From assembly GCF_022427145.1 (NCBI RefSeq), contig NZ_JAKSXN010000054.1, forward strand, positions 1 through 36,734: a DNA stretch of 36,734 nt, written 5' to 3'. The notes beneath the pieces were generated by a model, which saw nothing but the letters and a program-made list of their open reading frames with translations, was not told where the DNA came from and ran no database searches. Positions 1 through 8,409 of this stretch are shown here, piece after piece. Position numbers and translations under genes: made by a program. The stretch is from Paenibacillus timonensis (GTDB taxonomy: Bacteria > Bacillota > Bacilli > Paenibacillales > Paenibacillaceae). Positions within the stretch are counted from its first letter, which is position 1. Each line of letters starts with the position of its first letter.

Positions 1-186
1 CCCAGGAGACGTTATAAAGCCTGGTCGATCACAATTTGCTCCTATGGGGTACGAATAAGGTCACTGGAGTCCGTTAGGCTGGGAAATCACCGGGAAATAC
101 ACATTAACGTCTCTGCGGTCCGTTACGTCACGCGACGGTACGGTGCGTGAGGCTGAGACTGAATCTGAACGAAAGGGGGATGAACC
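1..186. other. Upstream stretch, no gene assigned
   Basis: In other Firmicutes walH (yycH) lies directly upstream of walI, so its end was expected here. Frame 1 is open from the window edge to a TGA at 148-150, but its arginine-rich translation does not look like a WalH tail. Frame 2 is open from the edge to a TAA at 56-58 and would give an 18-residue tail ending APMGYE. Neither is convincing. Positions 148-168 hold a run of TGANNN hexamers. A walI ribosome site (GAAAGGGGGAT) lies at about 170-181. Confidence 0.3.
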
Positions 187-936
187 ATGGATTGGGGTCG
201 GGCGAAAAACGTGCTGATTTACGCTTTTTTGCTGCTGAATCTGGTGCTGGGCTATCAGCTATGGAACGATCTGCGGGAGCAGGCCGACTCCAACCTGGAT
301 ATCACCGCCCTGGAGAATAATACGCAGCAGGCGATGGACGAGAAGGATATTCGCGTGCTCGCCAAAATTCCGACGGAAACGCCGGAGCTGCCAAAGATCG
401 CCTATCGGTTCGTGGATGATGCGCAGAGCGGCAAGCTGACCGACCTGCCGGCGCCGGTCGACAGCAGGCTGATCTTTGCGCCGCGGGATTTGACGGCCGC
501 GCTGAAGGACAGTCTGCCGGACATCGGCGATTACCGGTATGACGAAGTGGCGAGTAGCTCGGACGTGTTTGTGCTGCATCCGCTGGTTGACGGGAAATGG
601 CCGCTTTTCAAAATCGAGCTTAAGTTGTTTAACAGCAATCAGAAGATTATTTCGTATCAGCGCCGGGCGATCGAGATCACCTATCCGGAGGAGGAGAAAC
701 CGCAGCGCGTGCTGTCGGCCTCGAAGGCGCTCGGCAACCTAATCGAGAACTTCCTGCCGGAAGGCTCGGTCGTGACCGAAGTTGAGCTGGGATATTACGG
801 CGAGGTGTTCGATTCGGACGCCCATCTGCCGGCTGCGCCGGCCTGGCGGTTCATGCTGGAGAGCGGCAAGGAGTATTACGTGCAGGGCATCAGCGGTGAT
901 GTCATCAGTCCGAACACAGAGAAGACGAAGGAGTAA
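187..936 (+). CDS. walI: WalI (YycI), regulator of the WalK sensor kinase
   Basis: The 249-residue product starts MDWGRAKNVLIYAFLLLNLV: a short cytoplasmic head, then one membrane segment (about residues 8-25), then an extracytoplasmic domain. This is the layout of YycI/WalI proteins. In Bacillus, WalI works with WalH in the membrane to restrain the WalK kinase that controls cell-wall metabolism. The start is supported by a purine-rich ribosome site 5-15 bases upstream. Its stop codon lies 8 bases before the favoured walJ start, so the two genes are probably translated together. The family call rests on the N-terminus, the length and the walJ neighbour. Confidence 0.9.
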   Translation: MDWGRAKNVLIYAFLLLNLVLGYQLWNDLREQADSNLDITALENNTQQAMDEKDIRVLAKIPTETPELPKIAYRFVDDAQSGKLTDLPAPVDSRLIFAPRDLTAALKDSLPDIGDYRYDEVASSSDVFVLHPLVDGKWPLFKIELKLFNSNQKIISYQRRAIEITYPEEEKPQRVLSASKALGNLIENFLPEGSVVTEVELGYYGEVFDSDAHLPAAPAWRFMLESGKEYYVQGISGDVISPNTEKTKE

Positions 937-944
937 TGGGAGTT

Positions 945-1751
945 ATGGGGATCCAATTTTCGGTGCTGTCGAGTGGTTCGACGGGAAACGCAACGCTGGT
1001 TGCCAATGGGGAAGTCACGTTGATGATCGATGCCGGCTTTAGCGCCAAACGCATCGATGAGCTGATGATGGAGCGCGGGGTGTCCGGGCAGGAGTTGACG
1101 GGCATTCTGGTCACGCATGAGCATTCGGACCATATCAAGGGCTTAGGCGCAGTGGCGCGAAAATACAATCTGCCGATCTATGCGAACGAGAAAACGTGGG
1201 CGGCCATGGAAAAAGCGATCGGGAACCTCGCGGACGACCAACGCTGCATCCTGGGGACCGGGGAAACCCGCGATTTCGGCTCGCTCTGCGTGGAGTCGTT
1301 CGCCATTTCGCATGACGCCGCCGAGCCGGTGGGCTACAACTTCTACGATGGCAAGGAGAAGCTGAGCGTATGCACCGACCTTGGTTATGCCAGCGACAAG
1401 GTGAAGGAAGCGATCTGCGACGCCGACGTGCTGGTGCTCGAGGCGAATCACGATATCGAGATGCTGCGCATGGGACGTTACCCGTGGAACATCAAACGCC
1501 GCATCCTTGGCGACCTGGGTCACTTGTCCAACGACGCGACCGGCGAGCTGATGAGCGAGATCCTGAACGGCCGCCTGAAGCGGACGTATCTGGCTCACCT
1601 CAGCCGCGAGCATAACATGCTCGACCTGGCCAAGATGTCCGTCCGCGGCGCGATGGAGGATCGTGGCTGCTTCTTCAAGGACAGCGAGTTCAAGCTCTGC
1701 GAAACGTATTACGACCGGCCGACGCCGTGGGACGTGTTGAGCGAGCGGTAG
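945..1751 (+). CDS. walJ: WalJ (YycJ) metallo-beta-lactamase-fold hydrolase
   Basis: This is a 268-residue protein of the metallo-beta-lactamase fold. The metal motif is HEHSDH (H58, H60, D62, H63), preceded by FSVLSSGSTGNA, the typical N-terminus of YycJ/WalJ. Members of this family are exonuclease-like enzymes linked to DNA repair and to coordination of cell division with replication. I prefer the ATG at 945 over the one at 936: AAGGAG at 928-933 is 11 bases from 945 but only 2 from 936, and the 945 start gives MGIQFSV, which lines up with Bacillus YycJ. It is the last gene of the wal operon here and is followed by repeats and a strong terminator. Confidence 0.92.
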   Translation: MGIQFSVLSSGSTGNATLVANGEVTLMIDAGFSAKRIDELMMERGVSGQELTGILVTHEHSDHIKGLGAVARKYNLPIYANEKTWAAMEKAIGNLADDQRCILGTGETRDFGSLCVESFAISHDAAEPVGYNFYDGKEKLSVCTDLGYASDKVKEAICDADVLVLEANHDIEMLRMGRYPWNIKRRILGDLGHLSNDATGELMSEILNGRLKRTYLAHLSREHNMLDLAKMSVRGAMEDRGCFFKDSEFKLCETYYDRPTPWDVLSER

Positions 1752-2028
1752 GTGGCGACGCGACGGAGGGGACCGTGCTTGGAACCCGCCCAGTTGGCAT
1801 GGCGCGCAAAAAATGAACTCTTTCGTTGAATTGGATTCGGTTTTTCATATACATGGTGTCGCTGACGGAACAAAAGTTGAATTGTATTCGATATTTCATA
1901 TAGAATCGGCTCGATAGACCTTCTGAGACGTGAATGTGTATGAAAATTCGAATACATTCCGTCGGAATCGCTGAAAACGGCGAAATGTATTCGGTTTTTC
2001 GCATATAATTGTCGGCTCAGACAAGCAA
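1752..2028. repeat. Intergenic region with four degenerate ATTCG/TTTTCATATA repeats
   Basis: Four copies of a roughly 24-base motif with consensus AATTGTATTCGGTTTTTCAT followed by ATA lie at 1828-1851 (+), 1879-1902 (+), 1937-1959 (inverted) and 1982-2007 (+). The flanks also share pieces resembling GTCGGCTCAGA. The stretch is AT-rich against GC-rich neighbours and shows no coding potential. Confidence 0.6.
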
Positions 2029-2068
2029 ACCGCCCGGGGATGGCGAACCGACCCCCGGGCGGTCTTTT
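2029..2068 (+). terminator. Terminator of the wal operon
   Basis: There is a perfect 11-bp stem (ACCGCCCGGGG at 2029-2039 with its complement at 2053-2063) followed by CTTTTCTT on the plus strand. It lies between walJ and the convergent GH4 gene. The minus-strand side has only a weak T-run, so it may act poorly for the GH4 gene. Confidence 0.85.
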
Positions 2069-2074
2069 CTTATG

Positions 2075-3472
2075 CTATAACTCCCACCCCGGCAAATACG
2101 CCTTGGTGTTGTTCAGCATGGTCGTGAACAGCTCCTCCGCTTGGTCCGGCGTAAGACCGGAGAGCAGCGGGTCGTTCAGGAAGGCGCGGAAGGCCAGATC
2201 GCGGTCCTTGGTAATGGCCGCCTTCAGAATGGCTTCCTGGTTGTAGACGTGACGGGTGACAAGATTGTTGATGTCCTCCGGCAGGCTGCCCGCCAGCACC
2301 GGCTGGACGCTGTCCGCGCCAAACACGGCGTTCGTCTCGACGACGGCGTTCAGTGGCAGCGAAGCTACTTGGCCGCGATTTGGCAGGTTGACGTTGGTGA
2401 TCATCGGGGCGCTGGCGCCGGTCAAGCTGCGCAGCATGGCGATGCCCTCCTCGCCGCTGGATTTGAGCGAGAACGTCTCCTCGCCGGCCACGAGCCGGCG
2501 GCTTCGCTCGCGCAGCTTCTGCAGGTTGTCGATCCGCCAGGCAACGGTGGTCAGGCCGAATTTCCACTGCTTCACGTGCTCGGGACTGCGAAGGTACCAG
2601 CTGTTCGGCATGAATTCGGCCAAATGGCGGTCACCGGCAGCGGCGATCAAGCCGAAGCGGCGGAACAAGTCGAAATGGATGCGGTTCGCCGACGTAAAGC
2701 TGTTGTTCATCCAGTGGTCTTTTTGCCCATGCGCGCTAAAGCCTTCCTCGGCATACTTCTCAGCAAAAGCCCGGTAGACCGGAAACAGGTCGGTGCCGCG
2801 GTAGGAAGCGCGGTCCAGCCAGGTGAAATGGTTGATCCCCAGCACGTTCACTTCGATATCTTGTCGGCGGACCCCGGCTAGCCCCTCCATGTCCTCGAGC
2901 ATTTCGGCGAGCAACTCCTGTGTGCCGAAGACCTCATGGCAGCAGCCAAAGGCTTTGATGCCCGGGAACACCTTGTACAGCGTCCGGGTCAGCACGCTCA
3001 TCGGGTTCGTGTAGTTGATGACCCAAGCGTTCGGGGCGTGGTCGCGGATGGCTTCGGCGATCTCCACGTACATCGGGATGCTGCGCAGCGCGCGAATCGC
3101 TCCGCCTGGGCCGACGGTATCACCGACGGATTGGTAGACGCCATAGGCTTCCGGCGTATGTACGTCCGACCGCATTTCCTCAAACGTGCCGGGGAGGATG
3201 GAGATAATCGCAAAGTCGGCACCCTTCAGCGCCTCGGGTAATGTCTTTACGGCCTCGTAACGCCAGCGTCCCACTGCATCAGGATGGTCTTGCAAACGGT
3301 TACCAATCACTTCATTCGCTTGCGCTGCCGCAAAGTCGATATCGTATAAGGCCACATGCCCCGAGAGCGCCGGTTCCAAAGCCAAATCGCTCATCAGCCC
3401 CCAGGCCCAGCCGCGCGAGCCGCCGCCGATATAGGCGATTTTCAAATTTTTGACCGTTGTTGCTTCTGTCAT
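2075..3472 (-). CDS. GH4 family glycosidase, CHEV type (alpha-glucosidase / alpha-galacturonidase-like)
   Basis: This is a 465-residue NAD-dependent glycoside hydrolase of family 4. The Rossmann motif IGGGSRGWA is at residues 15-23. NYTNP is at 153-157, the metal-binding CHEV at 178-181 and NHFTW at 214-218. In GH4 the residues after the cysteine track substrate: CHEV is found in alpha-glucosidases and LplD-like alpha-galacturonidases, so the sugar here is probably not phosphorylated. GH4 enzymes need NAD+, a divalent metal and reducing conditions. The open frame extends to 3604, but the ATG at 3472 is chosen because AAGGGAG lies upstream and the Rossmann fold starts right after it. It is divergent from an AraC regulator, its likely controller. 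Confidence 0.85.
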   Translation of the reverse strand: MTEATTVKNLKIAYIGGGSRGWAWGLMSDLALEPALSGHVALYDIDFAAAQANEVIGNRLQDHPDAVGRWRYEAVKTLPEALKGADFAIISILPGTFEEMRSDVHTPEAYGVYQSVGDTVGPGGAIRALRSIPMYVEIAEAIRDHAPNAWVINYTNPMSVLTRTLYKVFPGIKAFGCCHEVFGTQELLAEMLEDMEGLAGVRRQDIEVNVLGINHFTWLDRASYRGTDLFPVYRAFAEKYAEEGFSAHGQKDHWMNNSFTSANRIHFDLFRRFGLIAAAGDRHLAEFMPNSWYLRSPEHVKQWKFGLTTVAWRIDNLQKLRERSRRLVAGEETFSLKSSGEEGIAMLRSLTGASAPMITNVNLPNRGQVASLPLNAVVETNAVFGADSVQPVLAGSLPEDINNLVTRHVYNQEAILKAAITKDRDLAFRAFLNDPLLSGLTPDQAEELFTTMLNNTKAYLPGWEL

Positions 3473-3602
3473 GCCTCGTTCACTCCCTTGAATGATGTTA
3501 CAATAACCATAGAGCAATAATAGAAAAGTTACCGCACGGATTTTGTTAATTTTAGCTGAGATTCTACATTTTTTGCTGTTTATTGAAGGAGGGGGTGGCG
3601 GC

Positions 3603-4481
3603 ATGACGATGGAGGCACAGTTGGCACCGATTCGCCGGATGCTGTTTGTCGAGGCAGCGAAGCAGCCGGGTCGGTTTTCGATGGATGGGGAGCATTTTCA
3701 CGATGCATGGGAAATTTATTATCTCGTGTCCGGGGAACGGTGTTATTTCATCAAGGATCAGGTCTACCGCATCAGTGCGGGCGATCTTGTGTTGATCCCG
3801 GTGAATGTGCTGCACAAGACGTCGCCTTCGGGCAAGCTGTCGCAGCCCCACGAGCGGCTCCTGGTGAACTTCCGCACGGAGGCGGTGAGCGCCTTGCTTC
3901 CCGGAAGGGAGGCAGAGCTGGAGCAACTTTTTGAGCGATATCCGGTTCTGCGATTAAACGCCGAGGAACAGCAGCTCGTACAGCCGCTGTTGGCCCGCAT
4001 GTTGGCGGAGCAGAAGCAGCAGGCCACCGGGCATGAGGAGTATGGGCGGTTGCTGCTGGCCGAGCTGCTGCTTAACCTGCTCCGCATGGCGCAAGCGCGG
4101 CCAAGGCATGATGGCGAAGAGGGAAGCGGGAAGCGGCCGTATCGGGAAATCGCCGAAGTCGCCCGCTACATTAATGCGCATTACGAAGAGAGTTTAAGCC
4201 TGAACGAGCTGGCAGGCCGGTTCCATCTGAGCCCTTACTATCTGAGCCATCGGTTCCCCCGGGTTACGGGGCTGACGTTGGTTGCCTACATTAACCGCGT
4301 CCGGATCGAGGAAGCCTGTTCGCTGCTGCGCGAGACGGAGTTGCCCGTCACAGATATTGCTTACCGCGTCGGCTACCAAAGCGTGACCCATTTCGGTCGC
4401 GTGTTCAAGAAGGCCAAGGCGGTCTCGCCGCAAAGCTACCGGCGCGAGCAGCGGATGTTCAGCGGCGACCGGCCGCGGTAA
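3603..4481 (+). CDS. AraC family transcriptional regulator
   Basis: The 292-residue regulator has an N-terminal cupin-like sugar-sensing half (EHFHDAWEIYYLVSGE, then DLVLIPVNVLHKT). Its C-terminal half has two AraC helix-turn-helix motifs, including SLNELAGRFHLSPYYLSHRF and VTDIAYRVGYQSVTHFGRVF. The ATG at 3603 is chosen over the longer open frame because AAGGAGGGGG sits at 3586-3595. The gap to the divergent GH4 gene is 130 bp and probably holds both promoters. By layout it activates the GH4 gene in response to its sugar; this is inference. Confidence 0.9.
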   Translation: MTMEAQLAPIRRMLFVEAAKQPGRFSMDGEHFHDAWEIYYLVSGERCYFIKDQVYRISAGDLVLIPVNVLHKTSPSGKLSQPHERLLVNFRTEAVSALLPGREAELEQLFERYPVLRLNAEEQQLVQPLLARMLAEQKQQATGHEEYGRLLLAELLLNLLRMAQARPRHDGEEGSGKRPYREIAEVARYINAHYEESLSLNELAGRFHLSPYYLSHRFPRVTGLTLVAYINRVRIEEACSLLRETELPVTDIAYRVGYQSVTHFGRVFKKAKAVSPQSYRREQRMFSGDRPR

Positions 4482-4823
4482 AGGGCGGAATGCAGGACCG
4501 TCCGTTCCGCGGTTCATGCAGATCCCGCAGCTCCTGAGAGGGATGCTGCAGCCGATAGCGATGAAGGTAAGGACCCGGATAGGAGAGGGGAAAGGGGAAG
4601 TTAAGAAGGGCTGGATGAGAGTTTCCGTCTAGGTAAGTGTCGAGTGCGTGCTGAGTGCAAATTTGGTGTGGGTACGGTTCAGTAATGATCCGAGGGGTGT
4701 GCCCAAGTTTAACTTTGGTCCTCAGAAGTCGGTCACATCGCAGAAATGTTGTATTTCGTGCAGCATTTTGGGGCGTATGCGAAGGAATAGGCTGGAAATG
4801 TTGTACTTTGTGCAACAAAAGAA
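4482..4823. repeat. Intergenic region with a 23-bp direct repeat and a small hairpin
   Basis: About 340 bases without a credible gene. A hairpin GCGGAA/TTCCGC (4485-4510) follows the AraC stop codon but lacks a T-run. Two copies of a 23-base motif (GAAATGTTGTA...GTGCA.CA) lie at 4743-4765 and 4795-4817 and agree at 20 of 23 positions. Within the second, TGTTG and CAACA can pair. Long open frames crossing this stretch are antisense shadows of the GH4 gene. Confidence 0.5.
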
Positions 4824-4852
4824 CTCCCCTCCCATAAACACCGGGTGGGGAG
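4824..4852 (-). terminator. Terminator of the sugar-utilisation cluster
   Basis: The stem CTCCCC (4824-4829) with GGGGAG (4847-4852) is extended by inner CCC/GGG. On the minus strand it is followed by TTCTTTTGTTG. It lies 21 bases past the stop of the GH4 6-phospho-beta-glucosidase gene and fits as the end of the minus-strand cluster. Confidence 0.75.
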
Positions 4853-4872
4853 ATCCTTATGTTCAGCGATGT

Positions 4873-6216
4873 CTACTTGCCGGTCGCTGCGGTCTCTTCC
4901 TGCGACTGCGGGAAGAAATTCGGCAGGTACTCCTTGTTCGCCTCAAGCATCTCTTCGAGCAGCTTGATAGCGACTTCCACCGACGGGACCAGCGGGTGAT
5001 GCGCCAGCGCCTGCAAAGCAAGGTCGCGGCTACCGGTGACGGCGGCGTCGATGGCGAGCTGCTCGTAGGTTTTGACCGCATGAATCAACCCCTTGGCCAT
5101 CGTCGGGATGGTCGTCAGCGGGAGGGGGAGCGGGCCGGTCTTCGTGACCACGCAATTGACCTCGATGCTGGCGTCGTCCGGCAGGAAGTCAAGGATGCCG
5201 TTATTGGCCACGTTCAGCGTCTGGATGTCGTTGGTGCCGTTATAAAGCGAACGCATCAGATTCACCGCGGCTTCCGAGTAATACGCGCCGCCGCGCTGCT
5301 CCAGCTGCTTGGGCTTCTCCTTCAGCTCGGGATCGCTGTAGAGCTCGAACAGTTCCTCTTCGACCCGTTTCACGACCTCGGCGCGGTTTTGCCCCTGATT
5401 CAAGGACTCCAGCTGCTCTTCGAGCATGGCATCGGTCATGTAGAAATACTTCAAATAATAGGAGGGCAGGGCACGCAGCGAGCGGAGGAAGTCTGGGTTC
5501 CATTCTCGGGCGGGCACGTTCTTAGCGCTGTACCCGGCCGTGTCGGCCAGCATTTCGTCCAGCTTGTCTTCGCCGTTCACGTCGATCCGCGATACCCAGT
5601 GCAGATGGTTCAGCCCGACGAATTCGGCATACACCCGGTCTGCTGCTACGCCATATTTGCCGGAAACCTGCTTGATCAAGCCGATCGGCGCGTTACAAAG
5701 CCCGATGCTCTTCACCTTGGAATACTTGAGGATCGCTTCGGTCACCATGCCCGCCGGGTTGGTGAAATTAAGCAGCCAGGCGTCCGGCGCCAGCTCCTCG
5801 ATGTCGCGGCAGACGTCCAGCAGCACGGGGATCGTGCGCAGTGCCTTCAGCATGCCGCCGGGGCCCGTCGTCTCCTGGCCGATAACGCCGTATTTTGGCG
5901 GGATCGACTCGTCGCGGGCCCGGGCATCGAGCATGCCGACGCGCATCTGCGTGCTGACGAAGTCCGCGCCCGCAATGGCCGCCCGGCGATCCGTCGTCAA
6001 ATGGACCTCGATCGGCAGGCCGGCTTGCTCGACCATCCGTTTGGCCAAGCTGCCCACGATGTTCAGCTTGCGCAGGCCCGGCTCGATGTCGACCAGCCAC
6101 AGCTCGCGCACCGGCAGCTCCTGATAGTGCACGATAAAGCCCTCGACGAGCTCGGGCGTATACGAAGATCCGCCGCCGATGACGGCGATCTTTAAACCTT
6201 GCTTTGTTGGTGCCAA
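4873..6216 (-). CDS. GH4 family 6-phospho-beta-glucosidase
   Basis: The 447-residue GH4 enzyme has the Rossmann motif VIGGGSSYTPEL (12-23), NFTNP (150-154), the metal motif CNAP (174-177) and NHLHW (203-207). SSYTPEL and the C-N-x-P motif mark the 6-phospho-beta-glucosidase branch (CelF/LicH-like), so the expected reaction is cleavage of a 6'-phosphorylated beta-glucoside or cellobiose-type sugar using NAD+ and a metal. It is the last gene of the minus-strand run and starts 6 bases after the sugar kinase stop. No PTS genes are nearby, so the substrate must be phosphorylated another way, plausibly by that kinase. The start ATG has GGAGTGAT upstream. Confidence 0.9.
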   Translation of the reverse strand: MAPTKQGLKIAVIGGGSSYTPELVEGFIVHYQELPVRELWLVDIEPGLRKLNIVGSLAKRMVEQAGLPIEVHLTTDRRAAIAGADFVSTQMRVGMLDARARDESIPPKYGVIGQETTGPGGMLKALRTIPVLLDVCRDIEELAPDAWLLNFTNPAGMVTEAILKYSKVKSIGLCNAPIGLIKQVSGKYGVAADRVYAEFVGLNHLHWVSRIDVNGEDKLDEMLADTAGYSAKNVPAREWNPDFLRSLRALPSYYLKYFYMTDAMLEEQLESLNQGQNRAEVVKRVEEELFELYSDPELKEKPKQLEQRGGAYYSEAAVNLMRSLYNGTNDIQTLNVANNGILDFLPDDASIEVNCVVTKTGPLPLPLTTIPTMAKGLIHAVKTYEQLAIDAAVTGSRDLALQALAHHPLVPSVEVAIKLLEEMLEANKEYLPNFFPQSQEETAATGK

Positions 6217-6222
6217 GAGGGA

Positions 6223-7230
6223 TCACTCCTTGATCTTGTCGTTTTCGTTCACGCACGATATGGCGTCAAACTCGGCGTACGCCGCCATTTGCGCATACAT
6301 TTCGCCGGAGACGGTCAGGCCGTCTGCCTCCATTGCCGACCAGACGGCGCCGACGACCGGCTCCGTGGACAACGTCACGACGGAGGCCAAAGGCGCCTCC
6401 GCCCGGACGGCTTGCTCGATCGGCCCGCGGATCCAGCCGCGGTCGCCGCGCGTGAGCAGGCTGCCGGCCAAGACGACGTCAAATTCGTCGTCCTTCATCC
6501 CCAGCCTGCGGATCACCGCCACGGCCGATTTGCCCAGCTCGGCTCCCTGGCGATGCAGGATCTCCAGCGCGACCGCATCGCCCTCAGCTGCCGCCGGGAA
6601 CAACAGACGCGCCGCGTCCACGGGGACGTGTTTTCCATGATCGAGGAAATCATGGAACATGTCGTCCACGCGCGCGTACCCCAGCAGCTCCAGCAGCAGC
6701 TCGGTCAGCTGCGTGGGCTGCTCGCGTCCGTCCCAAGCGCGGATGACGGAGCGGAACACCTCGATATTCAGCGCGCCGCCGCCGCCAAAATCGCCATACA
6801 TATAGTCGAACCCGCCGCATTGGACATGCTCGCCCCGCGGGTTGCGGCCGGCTGCGTTCGTGCCGGTTCCGCAGATCAGGGCGACGCCGTACGGGCGGTT
6901 CGTGCCCGCGCGCAGTCCGATCATCGTATCGCAGTTGATCGTATATTTCGTAAACCCGATGCTTTGCACCATCGGGTGAAGAATCCGGTAGTCCGCCTCG
7001 CGGTCGGCGCCGGCCAGCCCCAAATAGGCGTGCCGCAGGTCCTCCAGGCGGAGTCCTGCCTCACCCAGGGCCGTCAGCGAGGCTTCTCGGATACTGGCCG
7101 CCGCCTCCGCGGCCCCCGTCTGATGGTTGCCGTTCCCGCTGCGGCCCTTACCAAGCACGCGTCCGTGCTCATCGGTCAACAGGGCATAGGTTTTGGTGCC
7201 GCCCCCGTCGATCCCCAAATAATAAGCCAA
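6223..7230 (-). CDS. BadF/BadG/BcrA-type sugar kinase (N-acetylglucosamine kinase-like)
   Basis: The 335-residue protein belongs to the ASKHA fold. The phosphate-1 motif is GIDGGGTKT (6-14), followed by a GLAGADREADY-type loop, ICGTGTNAAG (phosphate 2) and YGDFGGGGALN. This family includes N-acetylglucosamine kinases and the ATPase domain of BadF/BadG; bacterial beta-glucoside kinases are related ASKHA enzymes. It sits between LacI (6-base gap) and the 6-phospho-beta-glucosidase (6-base gap) in one run. The context suggests it phosphorylates the imported sugar to make the substrate of the GH4 enzyme. Whether it acts on a mono- or disaccharide cannot be told from sequence. Confidence 0.85.
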   Translation of the reverse strand: MAYYLGIDGGGTKTYALLTDEHGRVLGKGRSGNGNHQTGAAEAAASIREASLTALGEAGLRLEDLRHAYLGLAGADREADYRILHPMVQSIGFTKYTINCDTMIGLRAGTNRPYGVALICGTGTNAAGRNPRGEHVQCGGFDYMYGDFGGGGALNIEVFRSVIRAWDGREQPTQLTELLLELLGYARVDDMFHDFLDHGKHVPVDAARLLFPAAAEGDAVALEILHRQGAELGKSAVAVIRRLGMKDDEFDVVLAGSLLTRGDRGWIRGPIEQAVRAEAPLASVVTLSTEPVVGAVWSAMEADGLTVSGEMYAQMAAYAEFDAISCVNENDKIKE

Positions 7231-7236
7231 TCGTCG

Positions 7237-8229
7237 TCACTCCTTACGGACAGTAGTTTCGCGGAGGATCAGCTCCGGATCGATCCGCTGGCCGGCCCCG
7301 CGTTTCATGCGCCCGTCGATGCGCTTCAGCAGCATGTCGGCGGCCGCCAAAGCGATGCGGTCCGCTGGCTGCCGGACGGAGGTGAGCTGCGGCCGCAGCT
7401 GCGACGCGATGTAATGGTCGTCATAACCCACGACCGTCACCTGATCCGGCACGGAGATGCCGGCTTCCATCAAGGCGTTCATTACGCCAAGGGCGATGTG
7501 GTCATCGCCGGCGAAGACGGCGGAGGGGAGGTGACCCGCAGCGATCCAGCGCTTGCACGTGTCGTAGCCGAAGGCGATTTCAAATTCGCCGGACACGACC
7601 TCAAACGGTTCAAGCCCTTGCTCCGAAAGCGCCTGCAAAAATCCGCTGCGCCGCTCCCGGGTACTGCGGAACATCTCCTCGCCGCACAAATGGGCGATGG
7701 ACGTATGCCCCTGCTCCAGTAAATGCCTCGTCGCCGTATATCCGCCTTTGAAGTTATCGATCGTTACAGAGAAGCTGTCATTCTCCGGCTTCTGGTTATC
7801 AATCAGCACATAAGGAATGCCGCGCCGCTTCAGCTCGACAATATAATTGTCCTCCTCCATCGGAGAGAGCAGGATCAAGCCGTCGACGCGGTCTTCCTGG
7901 ATTAAGTAATGGGTGTCGCCGCTGCCGATCCCGGTCGTAACCGAAATCGCCAGGAAATAGCCGTGCAGGGCGAGCACCTCGTTTAGCTCTTTTACAACTT
8001 GATCGAAAAAAGAGTCCTGCAGCGTCGTCACAATCACGCCGATTATTCCCGTCTTTCCGCTGGCGAGGCTGCGGGCGGCCGCATTGGGGCGGTAGTCCAG
8101 CTCCTTCATGGCCTCCAGCACCTTCTGGCGGTTCTTCTCCCGCACGCTTTCCGCCCCGTTCAGGACACGGGAAACCGTGACTACGGACAACCCGGATTTT
8201 TTGGCGACGTCAAAAATGCTAACCTTCAT
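7237..8229 (-). CDS. LacI family transcriptional regulator
   Basis: The 330-residue protein begins with a LacI helix-turn-helix and hinge (IFDVAKKSGLSVVTVSRVLN, then YRPNAAARSLASG). A periplasmic-binding-protein-like effector domain follows (GIIGVIVTT..., DGLILLSPMEEDN, VTVVGYDDHYIASQLRPQLTSVRQP). AAGGAGATAT precedes the start. It is co-oriented with the kinase and GH4 genes after it and the ABC genes before it. The perfect palindrome at 11669-11690 and the near-copy at 11746-11759 have the symmetric form LacI proteins bind, so it probably represses the whole cluster until the sugar appears. Confidence 0.92.
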   Translation of the reverse strand: MKVSIFDVAKKSGLSVVTVSRVLNGAESVREKNRQKVLEAMKELDYRPNAAARSLASGKTGIIGVIVTTLQDSFFDQVVKELNEVLALHGYFLAISVTTGIGSGDTHYLIQEDRVDGLILLSPMEEDNYIVELKRRGIPYVLIDNQKPENDSFSVTIDNFKGGYTATRHLLEQGHTSIAHLCGEEMFRSTRERRSGFLQALSEQGLEPFEVVSGEFEIAFGYDTCKRWIAAGHLPSAVFAGDDHIALGVMNALMEAGISVPDQVTVVGYDDHYIASQLRPQLTSVRQPADRIALAAADMLLKRIDGRMKRGAGQRIDPELILRETTVRKE

Positions 8230-8344
8230 CTCGATATCTCCTTGCGGCAGTTTTTCCGTACCCTTAATGTCATCTTGTTATGTTTAGTATATATCAGGCC
8301 GGGTGACGCTGTCCGCTTGTTCTAAGCCCGCGCCAAAGGAAACG

Positions 8345-8372
8345 GAAGTCCGTCCCTGCGGGGACGGCAGCT
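8345..8372 (-). terminator. Hairpin between binding-protein gene and lacI
   Basis: CCGTCCC (8350-8356) and GGGACGG (8361-8367) form a strong stem with a 4-base loop and outer pairing. It lies 40-60 bases past the binding-protein stop. No good T-run follows on the minus strand, so it may be an mRNA-stabilising or partly terminating hairpin that sets lower expression of the lacI-kinase-GH4 genes. Confidence 0.45.
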
Positions 8373-8409
8373 TCTGCCGGGAAACCGCAGCCGGCCGCGG
8401 GTTAAGGGG

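Noticed and set aside
1..150. C-terminal end of walH
   Set aside because: Open in frame 1 but the translation does not resemble a WalH tail; frame 2 ends at 58. Left unassigned.
4648..6195. Long plus-strand open frame (515 aa) opposite the second GH4 gene
   Set aside because: It is the antisense of a clear GH4 gene with high-GC codon bias; His/Arg/Gln-rich text and no ribosome site.
6199..7722. 507-aa plus-strand frame opposite the kinase and LacI genes
   Set aside because: It spans two well-supported minus-strand genes and has no recognisable motif.
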